DNA of 55,000 nt, from contig KV908448.1 of NCBI GenBank assembly GCA_002005505.1, forward strand, positions 269,686 to 324,685, written 5' to 3'. Position 1 is the first letter of the stretch. Every line of letters begins with the position of its first letter. The notes beneath the pieces are model-generated. The model was not told the DNA's origin. It saw nothing but the letters and a program-made list of their open reading frames with translations, and ran no database searches. Source of the DNA: Botryococcus braunii. Taxonomy: Eukaryota > Chlorophyta > Trebouxiophyceae. This document shows, in pieces, positions 21,954 to 31,825 of the stretch. The translations under genes and the position numbers were made by a program.

Positions 21954-24900
21954 TCACAGAAACTTGGCCAGTCCCAGTGAGTTACGATGTCCCAGAAACA
22001 CTTGTCTAACTAGTGGTTTGGTAAAAATGTCAGCCACATTTCTAGCAGATTGAATGTACTTGAATTCAACCTGCCCCTTTGCAATAGCTTCACGTGCGAA
22101 ATGACAGCTAATTGCAATATGCTTTGTGTGTTTGGAGTACACCGGATTCCTCAGGTGGTTTATACACCCTTGGTTGTCACAATGAATCTTCACTATCCAC
22201 GGTAACACTCCAATTTCCTCCAGGAAACCTCTCAGCCAATTTGCTTCCTTCACAACAGCACTTGCTGCCATGAATTCAGCCTCCACTGTTGAAGTGGCAA
22301 CAGCAGATTGCTTTTTACTTCCCCACACTACTGCTCCTCCAAACACAGTGAGGACAAAGCCAGTGGTAGAGAAGCGATGATCCTGATCACCTCCATAGTC
22401 GGCATCCACATAGCCTTCTAGCTCTATCTCCCCCCCTCCGAGAGTTAGAACCAAATCTCGGGTTCCTTTCAGATACTTCAACACACGGATGGCTTCATTC
22501 CAATGTGCTGTGGTGGGAGATATGCGATAACGAGACAATACACCTACTGCCTGAGCTATATCGGGACGTGTGGTGTTGGCTATATACAGAAGAGACCCTA
22601 CTAACTCACAGTAACGGTGACCTGGAGGTAGTGGACTGCCAGCACCAATGCTGTCGCTCCCATCTCTCGGTGCAGGCCTTTGGGACATTACGAAATCTTT
22701 TGTCATGGGAGTATCAGGTCCCACTGACTCAAGATCCAAGCCAAATTTCTCTACAAGTGCATCGATTTTAGGGATGCAACTCAGGGTGATCAGCCCTTTA
22801 TCTCTATCTCTCATCACTTGACATCCCAAGAAATCCTTCACTTCCCCAAGATCATGGATGGTGAATTCTTTCTTGAGAAGTCCCTTCACTCTCTCGATTT
22901 CTGACATGCCCTTGGAAACTATCAGAAGATCATCAACATAGATCAGCACATAGGACTTTCCTCCATCAGTAGAGCATCTCACATACACTCCCGCATCACT
23001 CTTGCACACCTCATACCCCATGACTTCAAGTTTGTCATTCAGGGTTTTGTGCCAGGCACGTGGAGCCTGCTTCAGGCCATACAACGCCTTTCTCAATCGG
23101 CACACAATATTCTTATCACCATTCTCAAAGCCAGGAGGTTGCGTTACATATACTTCCTCCTCGAGCTCACCATTCAGAAAGGCGGTCTTAACGTCCACCT
23201 GATGAATTTCACAGCCCTCTCTTGCAGCAACAGCAAGCAGAGCTCTTCTAGCTCCATAGCTACTAGTAGGAGCAAAGACCTCCATCACATCCACTCCAGG
23301 GATTTGTCTGCATCCCTGTGCCACTAATCTGGCCTTGAATCTCACAACATTGCCATGTGCATCCATTTTCACTGAAAATATCCAGTGAACTGGAATAACC
23401 TTATGTCCACGAGGTCTCGGAACATACTCCATGACCTCATGAGTATCTAGAGAATTTTGCTCTTCCTGCATAGCTGCCTTCCAGTATTCCCACTGGGGAG
23501 ACATCTGTGCTTCTCTCAAATTAGAGGGAACGTGAATTTTCCCAAATCTGACACCTGTGTGCTTTTCCTCTGAATTGCCTGATTTTCTCTCACTTTGTCC
23601 AGAACCCACTACTCTTCCACTGACACTCGCTGAGTTACACATCACAGGCTCTCCAGTAGAAGTAGAATGCTCTCTCATAGCACGCTCTCGCTTGGACTCA
23701 CACTTGGCTTTGCACAAGTTACTCTGCTCATCCCTCACATCATCCTCCCATGCACAGGTACCTCTCGGACAGTCTTTGTAATTTGGAATCCCTTCACATT
23801 GTCCAGACTTCCGATTCACCTCCTCAGACACACTCTGACATGCATGCAAGAGTTCAGACTCTTCAGGTCTCTCACAAGCAACATCGGGATATGGCAGAGT
23901 GTCTGCATACTTCCCCTGATTTATGTGATCCACATGCCTCTCAGACCGACTGCATGTCACTGTTGGGAGTGACCTCACATCTCTGACATCACTCTCCCAG
24001 GCACAGGTACCTCTCAGTGAGCACTTGTAATTTGGTCTGTCTCCACAATGTCTGTGCTCCTGATTCACCTCCTCCTCTCGTCCCTTACATGGAGTCAAGG
24101 ATGCAGATCCTGTCTCCCGCTCACAATCATGTTTGGCTGGTGCAGAGAAAGCATATGATGCTTCCTCTGACCGGTGGCTGCCACCACAGTCCCGTCCAGG
24201 AGTGCTCTGACTGGACGGGTTGCCAGAAGAACTCTGCATGGTCACATCTCTTACATTTCTCTCAGTCACTGAACAAGACCCACCCATACTGCTCAGCTCC
24301 CCGGGACCATTTGCAGCTTTGCATGTAGCTGCCCCCCTCACTGCACTCACATGCAATTCATGCCCCTCATGTGAATCACCCTCTAGCTGCACTTCCCCTG
24401 GTCCCTGTGACAGAGAGTCACATTCAGTCAACCCCTCTCGCTCTCTGCTCTCTCCCTTCTCCTGTGGCAGCAGGAGGTCTTTGGCGGCAGTGCGTTGTTC
24501 GTGTCGTTGAGCCCGGGTCAGGCCATCCAATTGGTGGTTGCGGCAATCAGACCTAGTTGGTCTGAGGACCTCCTGGGCTCGCTCCATCTGCGGTCGAAGG
24601 TGGGAGTCCTGTCTCACTCCTCTGGCTAAGTCCTGTACTGCCTCCAGGGTTTGATCCATCTCCACTGGGTCACACAGTCTTCTGGATTCAGGCTCGGGCT
24701 CAGCCTCACTGGGGGGTCCTGTGACAGGCTGTGTGGGGAGGTTGCTGGAGGCTGGCAGGTACTCAGGCTCACTGTGTGGGTCATCAAGATCTGTCTCAAG
24801 GCTGATGTTGGTTGTGCCAGGGGAGGTGCCGGGAAAGACTGGGGGAGTGTCACTTGCAGAGGGCTCAGGACACAGAAACTCTGTAGACTGTGTTGAGGAA

Positions 24901-27356
24901 ACGCTCATGCCAACCCGAGAGGCTCCCCTGAGGTGCTCCACGAAAACCACATCTCTGCTCTCCTTCCAGATACCCCCTCCCACATAGATCCGATAGGCTT
25001 TGGAGGAGGCTGAGTAACCAGTAAGCATCCCTGGCACAGTTTTAGGGGAAAACACAGAGCGCTGGACATCAGGAATGTGCACAAAGGCCAAGCAACCCCA
25101 GGTACGCAGTGGGGTTACATTTGGTTTGTAGCCAAAAAATAATTCTGATGGCGTGCGGTCCCTCCCGGTACTGGGACCCATGTTCAGTAGGGTGCATGCA
25201 GTTTCCAGGGCCTCCTTCCACAACGTTGGACTGGCAGCTGCAAAAGCCAGAAGAGTCCTGGTACGTTCCTTGAGGGTGCGATTGGCTCTTTCAGCCGCTC
25301 CATTCTGTTGCGGGGTGTAAGGAGCTGAGGTCTCCAATTTAGTCCCCTGGGATGCACAAAATTCTTTGAACGTGGCATTCAGAAATTCAGTTCCACGGTC
25401 ACACCGGACACACTTCACTTTGGTTTTCTTCTGGGTCTGCCAGTATAGAATGAGGTCCCTCACAGCAGCACTGATGGCATCTTTGGACTTCACAGGCAGG
25501 ACCGCCTTTAACTGAGATGACTCATCCAAAGCAGTCACCCAGTAACGTTCACCAGTTACTGCAGCAGGAAAAATGGGGCCCACAGTGTCAATATGTACTC
25601 TGTCAAGTGGTTCAACAGCTGGTCTACTGCTTATTCCAAATGGAGGCCGAGACGTCTTTCCCTCAATACATGCTTCACAGTAGACTGGACAATTGGAGCA
25701 GGGACATAGGGATGTATCAAGTCCCGAGACCAGGTCCTCATTGGTTAGGCGCTGCATCCATGTTTCACCTGGATGTCCCATTCTGCTATGCCAGAGGTAT
25801 CGTCTGGCACAGTTGTGTGAGTTTTGGGTGGGGGTTTTGGACTTCACAGCAGCTGAAATTCTTCTGTGGTTAACACTGGGACTCAGAGCTACAACTTGAT
25901 GAATATAAAATAGCCCTTTCTCTGCACTGATCCGAGACCTCCAGCTGTTTGGACCACAGACTTCAGTGAACGCTCCAACATCATCTGTGCGAAAGACTGC
26001 CCCATCCCGCAATGCTGCAGATACTGACAGTATGTTTGAGGTTGCAGAAGGAACACACTGAACATGATGTATCCACAGGGGAACTCCCACTCGACTGAGG
26101 ATGCAGACAGAGCCTGATGCTACAATTCCTCCAGTGGCATCTGAAGTGGCCAGATGTAATGGGATGGGTTTGGCATGCACAGTTGGATTATGTAGTAGGG
26201 TCACATCATTCACCAGATGTACAGATGCTCCACTGTCCACCAGCCAGGATTGCAGAGACGAATTTCTGACAGGAGTCTTCAGGATGTTGAGGGAAATTAT
26301 GTATGGCATACCTCCAGGTGGTGGAGGTGGGGGAGCTGGGGGTTGGAACCATGCCGGAAAGGCATCTAGTCCAGGGTGCGCCAGCTGGGCTGCAGGAGGG
26401 TGTGGGCCACCCATATGTGGAGGTCCCTGTGGCCACATTCCCTGCAATTGTTGGACCGCTGCCACTACGTTCCGTTGGGTCTCCTCGTCCCGCTTCCTCT
26501 TTCGACAGTCCCTCCAGTAATGCCCCTTCTTATTGCAGTAGTTGCAGATGCCCTTAGTCTCGGACTTGGCCTCAGAGACAGTTGGTTGGGCCTGCTGATG
26601 GACTGCACTGGCAGCTGGTGGGGTATTGGCTCCACTGGAGCCTTGTCCAAGAGCCAAAACCCTTGGTTGGCGAGGAGCATATTCATCAAAACCCACTGCA
26701 GCTGCTGTGTTGCGCAGAAGTCCAGCCAGCTTCTCCAGGGGTTGTGCTGCAGCAGTTGTGATCATTCCTGGCTCTTTAGCTGCATCAGGCAAGCCCTGCA
26801 CAATCTGGGTTGCAACGTGTGCATCCAGTAGAGCATGGTTGTTCCTGTCAAGGCATGCCTTCAGGTTGATCATTCTGTTGACATATTGCGAAATCGTCTC
26901 GTCATGTTTCATTCCCTGGCTCATTTCTTGGAGCCAATCTGCATTGGCCTCGATATTATATCCACCAATAAACTTTCTGCAGATGAACTCATATGCATCA
27001 TAAGCAGAGGGCAGATTAGACAGAGGTCCCAGCCATTCCTCTGGGACTGACTCATAAATCAGTAACATTGCGGCTGCGTCATGTGCTGTACCAGGCATAG
27101 CCTCCAGGATGGCAGGCAAAGACCCTTTTGACTCATTTGCTGCCAAAAATGCATTCTTCCAAACAATAATATTTGTCCCCCGTTCCTTCAGTTTTATGTG
27201 TACCTTGACATTTGTTGGGATAATCTTGGGCAGCTCATCTCCGCTGCCTCTTGAGGTGCTGGGAGTACACGGTTCTCTGATGGGTGTGGATGAGGCTGGT
27301 TCACTGCTTGACGTTGATGCTCCACTAGCTGATGATCCTTTCTTCTTGGAAGTCAT
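21954..27356 (-). CDS. Copia Gag-Pol polyprotein, 1800 residues, intact
   Basis: A single frame with no stops. Gag occupies about residues 1-330, with a zinc knuckle CNYCNKKGHYWRDC near 270-285 (CX2CX4HX4C). Protease has LVDSGASVHLV near 372. Integrase has an HHCC zinc site (HSRMGHPGE ... CPVYCEAC) near 520-565 and D,D,E residues in VHIDTVGP (about 584), CDRGTEF (about 653) and QQNGAAERANRTL (about 688). A long hydrophilic linker (about 820-1280) rich in Ser, Glu and Cys follows and contains an internal duplication. Reverse transcriptase spans about 1310-1560 with FKARLVAQG, FLNGELEEEVY and catalytic YVDD near 1470. RNase H has DADYGG near 1655, the catalytic Glu in STVEAEF, and CDNQGC near 1725. 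Gag and Pol share one frame, as in Drosophila copia, so the protein ratio must be set by splicing or processing. Confidence 0.97.
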   Translation of the reverse strand: MTSKKKGSSASGASTSSSEPASSTPIREPCTPSTSRGSGDELPKIIPTNVKVHIKLKERGTNIIVWKNAFLAANESKGSLPAILEAMPGTAHDAAAMLLIYESVPEEWLGPLSNLPSAYDAYEFICRKFIGGYNIEANADWLQEMSQGMKHDETISQYVNRMINLKACLDRNNHALLDAHVATQIVQGLPDAAKEPGMITTAAAQPLEKLAGLLRNTAAAVGFDEYAPRQPRVLALGQGSSGANTPPAASAVHQQAQPTVSEAKSETKGICNYCNKKGHYWRDCRKRKRDEETQRNVVAAVQQLQGMWPQGPPHMGGPHPPAAQLAHPGLDAFPAWFQPPAPPPPPPGGMPYIISLNILKTPVRNSSLQSWLVDSGASVHLVNDVTLLHNPTVHAKPIPLHLATSDATGGIVASGSVCILSRVGVPLWIHHVQCVPSATSNILSVSAALRDGAVFRTDDVGAFTEVCGPNSWRSRISAEKGLFYIHQVVALSPSVNHRRISAAVKSKTPTQNSHNCARRYLWHSRMGHPGETWMQRLTNEDLVSGLDTSLCPCSNCPVYCEACIEGKTSRPPFGISSRPAVEPLDRVHIDTVGPIFPAAVTGERYWVTALDESSQLKAVLPVKSKDAISAAVRDLILYWQTQKKTKVKCVRCDRGTEFLNATFKEFCASQGTKLETSAPYTPQQNGAAERANRTLKERTRTLLAFAAASPTLWKEALETACTLLNMGPSTGRDRTPSELFFGYKPNVTPLRTWGCLAFVHIPDVQRSVFSPKTVPGMLTGYSASSKAYRIYVGGGIWKESRDVVFVEHLRGASRVGMSVSSTQSTEFLCPEPSASDTPPVFPGTSPGTTNISLETDLDDPHSEPEYLPASSNLPTQPVTGPPSEAEPEPESRRLCDPVEMDQTLEAVQDLARGVRQDSHLRPQMERAQEVLRPTRSDCRNHQLDGLTRAQRHEQRTAAKDLLLPQEKGESREREGLTECDSLSQGPGEVQLEGDSHEGHELHVSAVRGAATCKAANGPGELSSMGGSCSVTERNVRDVTMQSSSGNPSSQSTPGRDCGGSHRSEEASYAFSAPAKHDCERETGSASLTPCKGREEEVNQEHRHCGDRPNYKCSLRGTCAWESDVRDVRSLPTVTCSRSERHVDHINQGKYADTLPYPDVACERPEESELLHACQSVSEEVNRKSGQCEGIPNYKDCPRGTCAWEDDVRDEQSNLCKAKCESKRERAMREHSTSTGEPVMCNSASVSGRVVGSGQSERKSGNSEEKHTGVRFGKIHVPSNLREAQMSPQWEYWKAAMQEEQNSLDTHEVMEYVPRPRGHKVIPVHWIFSVKMDAHGNVVRFKARLVAQGCRQIPGVDVMEVFAPTSSYGARRALLAVAAREGCEIHQVDVKTAFLNGELEEEVYVTQPPGFENGDKNIVCRLRKALYGLKQAPRAWHKTLNDKLEVMGYEVCKSDAGVYVRCSTDGGKSYVLIYVDDLLIVSKGMSEIERVKGLLKKEFTIHDLGEVKDFLGCQVMRDRDKGLITLSCIPKIDALVEKFGLDLESVGPDTPMTKDFVMSQRPAPRDGSDSIGAGSPLPPGHRYCELVGSLLYIANTTRPDIAQAVGVLSRYRISPTTAHWNEAIRVLKYLKGTRDLVLTLGGGEIELEGYVDADYGGDQDHRFSTTGFVLTVFGGAVVWGSKKQSAVATSTVEAEFMAASAVVKEANWLRGFLEEIGVLPWIVKIHCDNQGCINHLRNPVYSKHTKHIAISCHFAREAIAKGQVEFKYIQSARNVADIFTKPLVRQVFLGHRNSLGLAKFL
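23750..24060 (-). repeat. Duplicated Cys-containing module in the Gag-Pol linker
   Basis: Two stretches about 245 bases apart both read G.PNYK, then RGTCAWE.DVRD, each preceded by EVN and a Cys. They lie between integrase and reverse transcriptase and look like an old internal duplication of about 80 codons. Confidence 0.75.
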
Positions 27357-27625
27357 AATTCCCCAGTTGTCTTATAACTCCAGTACTCGCAAGGTAGCAG
27401 CAAGATCTTACTTCTGAACCAGGTGGGTTGAGCTAACGGACAGCCAACGTGAAGGTGAAAGATGTAGTCTTTGACGATAAAGGCTCTCTCGTCAGGATTG
27501 CGGTCTCCACGTTGTCCTCCTTCTCTGATTAGTTCGTTGTATGACGGAGGTCCTGATCTCAAGCGCGCTGGAACGTTGAGGTTGGTGGTCTTCCTGGCTG
27601 TTTGCTTTGTCCGCTTCTTCGCCAT
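27353..27625 (-). CDS. Leader ORF with histone H3-tail-like N-terminus
   Basis: An ATG-initiated 90-residue frame lies between the primer binding site and Gag-Pol. It starts MAKKRTKQTARKTT; the RTKQTARK part equals residues 2-9 of histone H3. The rest resembles nothing I know. Its TGA overlaps the Gag-Pol ATG as ATGA at 27353-27356, and the two frames differ. Possible explanations are a real small protein, a translational control ORF, or a relic of captured host sequence. Nothing here proves that it is translated. Confidence 0.5.
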   Translation of the reverse strand: MAKKRTKQTARKTTNLNVPARLRSGPPSYNELIREGGQRGDRNPDERAFIVKDYIFHLHVGCPLAQPTWFRSKILLLPCEYWSYKTTGEL

Positions 27626-27680
27626 TCACAGTCTAGTGAGCTCCGATTTAGGCGCCACCCACTCTCAGCATCCGAGCCCG

Positions 27681-27693
27681 TGGGCCCATAACC
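27681..27693 (-). promoter_or_regulatory. Primer binding site complementary to initiator tRNA-Met anticodon arm
   Basis: The plus strand TGGGCCCATAACC, directly next to the 5' LTR, equals the anticodon stem-loop of eukaryotic initiator tRNA-Met (CAT anticodon inside). The minus-strand RNA could therefore pair with it. Drosophila copia uses the same internal half-tRNA priming; plant Copia elements usually pair with the tRNA 3' end. Confidence 0.85.
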
Positions 27694-28384
27694 TGAAATA
27701 TTCTGGGCTTGGCGCATCCTGCATGGTGGCGGCACGGAGGGTGTTAGACGATGTCCTCCTACTTGTGCGTTGTTAAGTAGGCACGGACATATACAAGTCA
27801 AGGACTGGTTAGCAACTGATTGATAGACACCCGGAGTGCCACTATAGTTCCAACCAAGTGTTACAATATCTCTCATCTCTCCTAACAAGGTGACGCAGTT
27901 CAAACACGCCTAACCTGCTCTCACCCAGGTCGTGTTCATTACTTTGTCCGATGAGCTAAACTCAACTCTATATGTCTAACATGTTCTAACAATGTTCATC
28001 TGAGTGCTAAATCCAGGAATACAATAAGGATTAAGTCACCTGCATGGTGGCGGCACGGAGGGTGTTAGACGATGTCCTCCTACTTGTGCGTTGTTAAGTA
28101 GGCACGGACATATACAAGTCAAGGACTGGTTAGCAACTGATTGATAGACACCCGGAGTGCCACTATAGTTCCAACCAAGTGCCTTCCCTATCCGTGCTTG
28201 CCCCATATGCCTCCTTTCTACAAACGTGTCTGTAACTTGCGTTATGATAGTCTTCGTTCAAATGCATGTATTGCCTGGCAGAACTCAGGGTTCTGCCTCT
28301 CTTTCCTAATTGGTATTGTCTTCATACGGAGACTTGCCATTATTACTCCTCTGAGGGAAAGGCATAAAATTAATTAACACAACA
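27694..28384 (-). repeat. 5' LTR (right copy)
   Basis: 691 bases, identical by eye to the left LTR, with internal 143-base duplicates at 27718-27860 and 28039-28181. It should carry the element's promoter; I cannot place a start site. Confidence 0.97.
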
Positions 28385-28389
28385 CCGGT
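28385..28389. repeat. Target-site duplication, right copy (CCGGT)
   Basis: Matches the left copy exactly. Confidence 0.95.
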
Positions 28390-28783
28390 ACACGTTTTCT
28401 CTACCTCACACCGCTCCTGAACTGGGCACATCTTTCTTAACATGCCCAAGCACTTGTCCAGGAATTTCTTGTCCACTTCACATCGTGGCACCTCGTCTTC
28501 TCCTGAAACAAGCTTAAGCTTAAAGGGAATGTGCCGCACGGCAAGTAAAGTCGGACACAGTGGCCACTGGCCATGGCCTTATGCTTGATTGTAGCAGTAA
28601 CCCATTACTTGTAAGATAACCCTTGGAAAAAATTTAGTACAGGGCCTGCATGTCCACATATTGCACATACCTGACGGAAAAACAAAGCCTTAAGTTGAGA
28701 ATCTAAACAACATCATCAGAAACACGCCTTGCATATAGAAGCACCAACAAAACTGCGGCGTCCCAACGTGATTAGAGTCTGCC

Positions 28784-29005
28784 ATGGCCATGTGGTATCC
28801 GCATGAACCGTATGAAGGTTTTATCCGACCCCAGACGGACGCAACCACAAATTTACATGTGCTCAGAGCAACCCAATGGCCAGTGAATCTACCACCAATG
28901 CTGCCAGCTTTTCCGGCGTTCAACTACCAGGAGAAAGGAGCTGTGGAGATCCCATGGGATCCCATGGCCTTGACTGAAGTGGAAAGGAGAAGAAAGCGGT
29001 GGTAG
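28784..29005 (+). CDS. Hypothetical small protein, 73 residues
   Basis: ATG-started ORF (gccATGGCC context) rich in Pro and Trp/Tyr at the start (WYPHEPYEGF), with a PPMLPAFPAF middle and a basic end ERRRKRW. Composition is balanced and not microsatellite-derived, which is the only support. I do not recognise a family. It could be chance. Confidence 0.25.
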   Translation: MAMWYPHEPYEGFIRPQTDATTNLHVLRATQWPVNLPPMLPAFPAFNYQEKGAVEIPWDPMALTEVERRRKRW

Positions 29006-29149
29006 GGAAGGACACGGCAGAGAGCACTGGAACACGCTGATGTGGCAAACACCTCATGAGACACTCATAAGTCATTGCCAACCAGCCAGCCAGCAACCCG
29101 TCAGTACAACTAAATTACGAAGCTTCAAACTGGGGACAGGAAGCAGGAA

Positions 29150-29280
29150 GGAGGAAGGTAAAAGAGGACGAGGAAGTTGAGGTGGAGGTGGAGGAGGAGG
29201 AGGAGGAGGAGGAGGAGGAAGTGGAAGAAGAAGAATTATTTCCCCTTCTCCTCCTCCATCTCCACCGCCACCTCCACTGA
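29150..29280. repeat. GAG/GGA-rich block facing a CTC/CCT-rich block
   Basis: A purine tract (gaggtggaggtggaggagga... ) at about 29177-29225 is followed after a short AT-rich spacer by ccttctcctcctccatctcc and ccgccacctcc at 29242-29275. The two halves could form an imperfect hairpin. Confidence 0.7.
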
Positions 29281-30099
29281 TTCCACTTCAAAGACGGCTG
29301 ACAGCTGACAAACAAGCCGACTTCGTACATTTCTAATCAAGAGCGTGATGGCTGTGCTGTGGGAGGCCAGTTGGCTGCATAATGTTGTAGTCTGACACAA
29401 AGGGGCTGAATTAGGCTTCTGCATGACTTTACTGAGTGTTCAACCTTTATTTAACTACATAATCATCGACAATCTCCCGTGTGTCCAGTTCTACGTGCTT
29501 GGTGAGATGTGACACACACACTACACTAGAAAATGGATAGAAACCCATCAGGCCCTCAAGGGAAGAAGTGGAGAGTATATCCAGTGAACCAAAGCATTCT
29601 GGCAATCGAGTCATTCACACCTCCTCGGGGGTGCCGCCTCGGTACTGGTGATAAGTTGACGATCTTGAGGGGCTTGCTTGAGGCAGATGAGCATTTAGTA
29701 TGGAATTTAGATAAGGGCTTAGTGATTGCAAATAAACAAGTTAGTAAAGTGCGTTTATGATGACATCTGCATTACCGTATATCGTATAACCTCCGTACGT
29801 GTCATGATAGCACACGTGGACCACGTGACGGGATCGATACCTTCAGATGCCTGTGGGAGTCCCACTGTGGGACCCGGTGCAGTAGTAGTCCGGGACCGCC
29901 TAAAATTTGAAAGCATCAGTTGTACGATCGCTTGCGACCAATGGACGTAACCGTCCAGCCCGCCGGTTTGAAGATTACAGTCATATGCTTGACTTTCACG
30001 TCCTAAGGACTGTATTTGAGACACAATGTGGCAATTGACGAAGTGGGGTATCTCGTTCAAACCTTGGTCAAGGCATCACTGAATCCTGCCAAAGCTGGA

Positions 30100-31825
30100 A
30101 TGGGTAGCCTGCCGTCGGCAACTGCCCACGTCTCTCTGTCTGTGACTAATCGGCAGGACATGTTTAAAGAGATTAGTGGGTCCCCGAAAGACAATGCAAG
30201 TCTGTTACCTAAGACAGACACAGGTAGGTTGCATGCGCACTATGAACCTGGCCGCCGATTTTTGGGAATGCCCATTCAGTTAGTGGCCGGGGCAGCTTAT
30301 TGTGCAGGTAAGTGATGGTTGTCTTGTCCGACTCCACTCACTGCTGACTGCCATTGAAGATGCGATGTGAGGTGTGAGTGTTAGATTCGCGGGCGAACGG
30401 GCGTTGCATTACCAATACTTGAATTGGACTTTTAAGGTGGCCTGCAAGATGCGTGTTACGTGTTACGTCAGTGTGCATCCAACTATCCCATACTTACGTC
30501 AATACGTAGTTTTGGAATTCATGGTGGGGGTATGTGCAGCGTCAGCTGGAATGGTTCTCATGAACAAGGCAGTCCTCAGTAGCTTTGGTTTCAAAGCTCC
30601 GACATCTCTTTTGTTATTTCAATGTGGTGTCAGCGTGATTCTTGTGCGCCTGACAGCTGCACTTGGACTCATTCGGGTGGAACCCTTCAACCCACACATA
30701 GCAAGAATATGGCTGCCAGTCAACGTTATATTCGTGGGTAAACACCATTCCTTTGCAATATACTAGCCGTCTCACCTTTAAGTCTGTTCGTTTCTGTCCA
30801 GCGTCTTAAGTCTAGTCAATGCTGGAGTATTTACCTGTGCAGTCCCTTGCAGGGATGATCGTGACATCCTTCTACTCCCTGAAAGATTTGGGGGTCCCCA
30901 TGGCGACAGTACTGAAGAATGTCACGAACTTGTTTACCATTATTGGGGACTGGTGGCTCTATGGGAGAGTGTATAATGCCGGAGTTTGGCTTGCACTCCT
31001 GCTGATGACCTTGTCAGCAATTTGCGGGGCAGCCACTGACCTTGCATTTAGTGCATCCGGATATACATGGCAAATGGTTAACTGCGTTTTCACAGCGGCA
31101 TATTCCCTATACTTACGAGGTGTCATGGACAAGGTACGTTTACCACCTGACCTTCCCCTCATTACCAGTAGATATGTCCAACAAGTCGCATGCAAAGGCT
31201 TCATGCACCCAGATCTCCATCACTTTTGACTTACAGCTGTGCTTCTCGGGCAGACTGCTGCTTACACAGTCAATAAGCAGCGTTTGGATGAATTCTCCAT
31301 GGTCTTCTACAACAATATTCTCAGCGTACCATTCCTGTTGATTTTGGTTTGTGGCTATGGCGAGGTATGACGAGCTTTCCTTGCACATGTCCCTGCCGTG
31401 TAGTGCCATGATGTAACAAGGACAACAAGTGGCACTGTCTCCAATTGCTTCTGAGGGACGATTGATAGCCCCGAACATTCTTCTTGGCGGGTGTATATTC
31501 ATTCTTCTGACATGACGTTACCTGCAATTTATCGCAGGCAAACACTGTCTTGGATGAACCAGCACTGAAGGATCCAGTTTTCCTGACAGCCGCATGCCTT
31601 TCTGCTTTGCTGGCGTTTGGGATCAGCTTTGCATCACTGTGGTTTCTGTCCACCACCACTCCCACGACCTACAGCTTGGTGGGCTCGTTGAACAAAGTGC
31701 CCGTTGCATTGATTGGGCTGGTGGCATTCTCTGTGGCATGGAATATCCCAAACCTTGCCAGTATCCTGGTTGGGCTTATAGCGGGTGTAGTTTTTGCCCG
31801 GGCAAAGCAGTCCTCGGTCAAGTAA
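30100..31825 (+). CDS. GDP-mannose transporter, Vrg4/GONST type (5 exons)
   Basis: Exons 30100-30307, 30540-30737, 30853-31133, 31254-31364 and 31538-31825 join in phase to 361 residues. The product is a multi-span Golgi antiporter bringing GDP-mannose in exchange for GMP, for glycan synthesis. The body aligns by eye along its length to yeast Vrg4 and plant GONST1: MNKAVLSSFGFKAPTSLLLF, WLPVNVIFVGMIVTSFYSLK, ATVLKNVTNLFT, GYTWQMVNCVFTAAYSLYLR, then the substrate motifs FYNN and GSLNK (family FYNN and GALNK) and a FARAK end. Predicted hydrophobic helices number about nine or ten. The start is uncertain: the chosen ATG gives a hydrophilic head of about 55 residues, and the same frame stays open upstream without an ATG. 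The exon 4 acceptor (cgggcag at 31253) was picked by phase; another AG lies upstream. Substrate is inferred from the motifs. Confidence 0.9.

Larger units (their letters stand above)
21240..28389 (-). mobile_element. Intact Ty1/Copia LTR retrotransposon
   Basis: A 7140-base element (21245-28384) bounded by two 691-base LTRs that I read as identical, each TG...CA, and flanked by the 5-base duplication CCGGT at 21240-21244 and 28385-28389. In minus-strand order it holds the 5' LTR, a half-tRNA type primer site, a leader with a small ORF, one uninterrupted Gag-Pol frame, a purine-rich tract and the 3' LTR. Domain order protease, integrase, reverse transcriptase, RNase H places it in Ty1/Copia (Pseudoviridae). 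Identical LTRs and open frames imply a recent insertion, probably still able to move. It sits inside an ORF of unknown status on the same strand. Confidence 0.97.
28390..30099. other. Region between the retrotransposon and the GDP-mannose transporter
   Basis: No recognised gene. It contains the upstream half of the interrupted ORF (to about 28575), a small plus-strand ORF at 28784-29005, a purine/pyrimidine hairpin-like block at 29.15-29.28 kb and a 75-codon ORF at 29533-29760 that resembles nothing known. Confidence 0.6.

Noticed and set aside
27353..27625. A host histone H3 gene or pseudogene
   Set aside because: Only the first dozen residues resemble H3; the rest does not, and the frame lies fully inside the retrotransposon leader.
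27681..27693. A tRNA gene
   Set aside because: Only the anticodon-arm segment is present; there is no acceptor stem, D-arm or T-arm around it.
29533..29760. 75-codon plus-strand ORF
   Set aside because: Composition is protein-like but there is no recognisable domain, no clear splice partner and no neighbour link.
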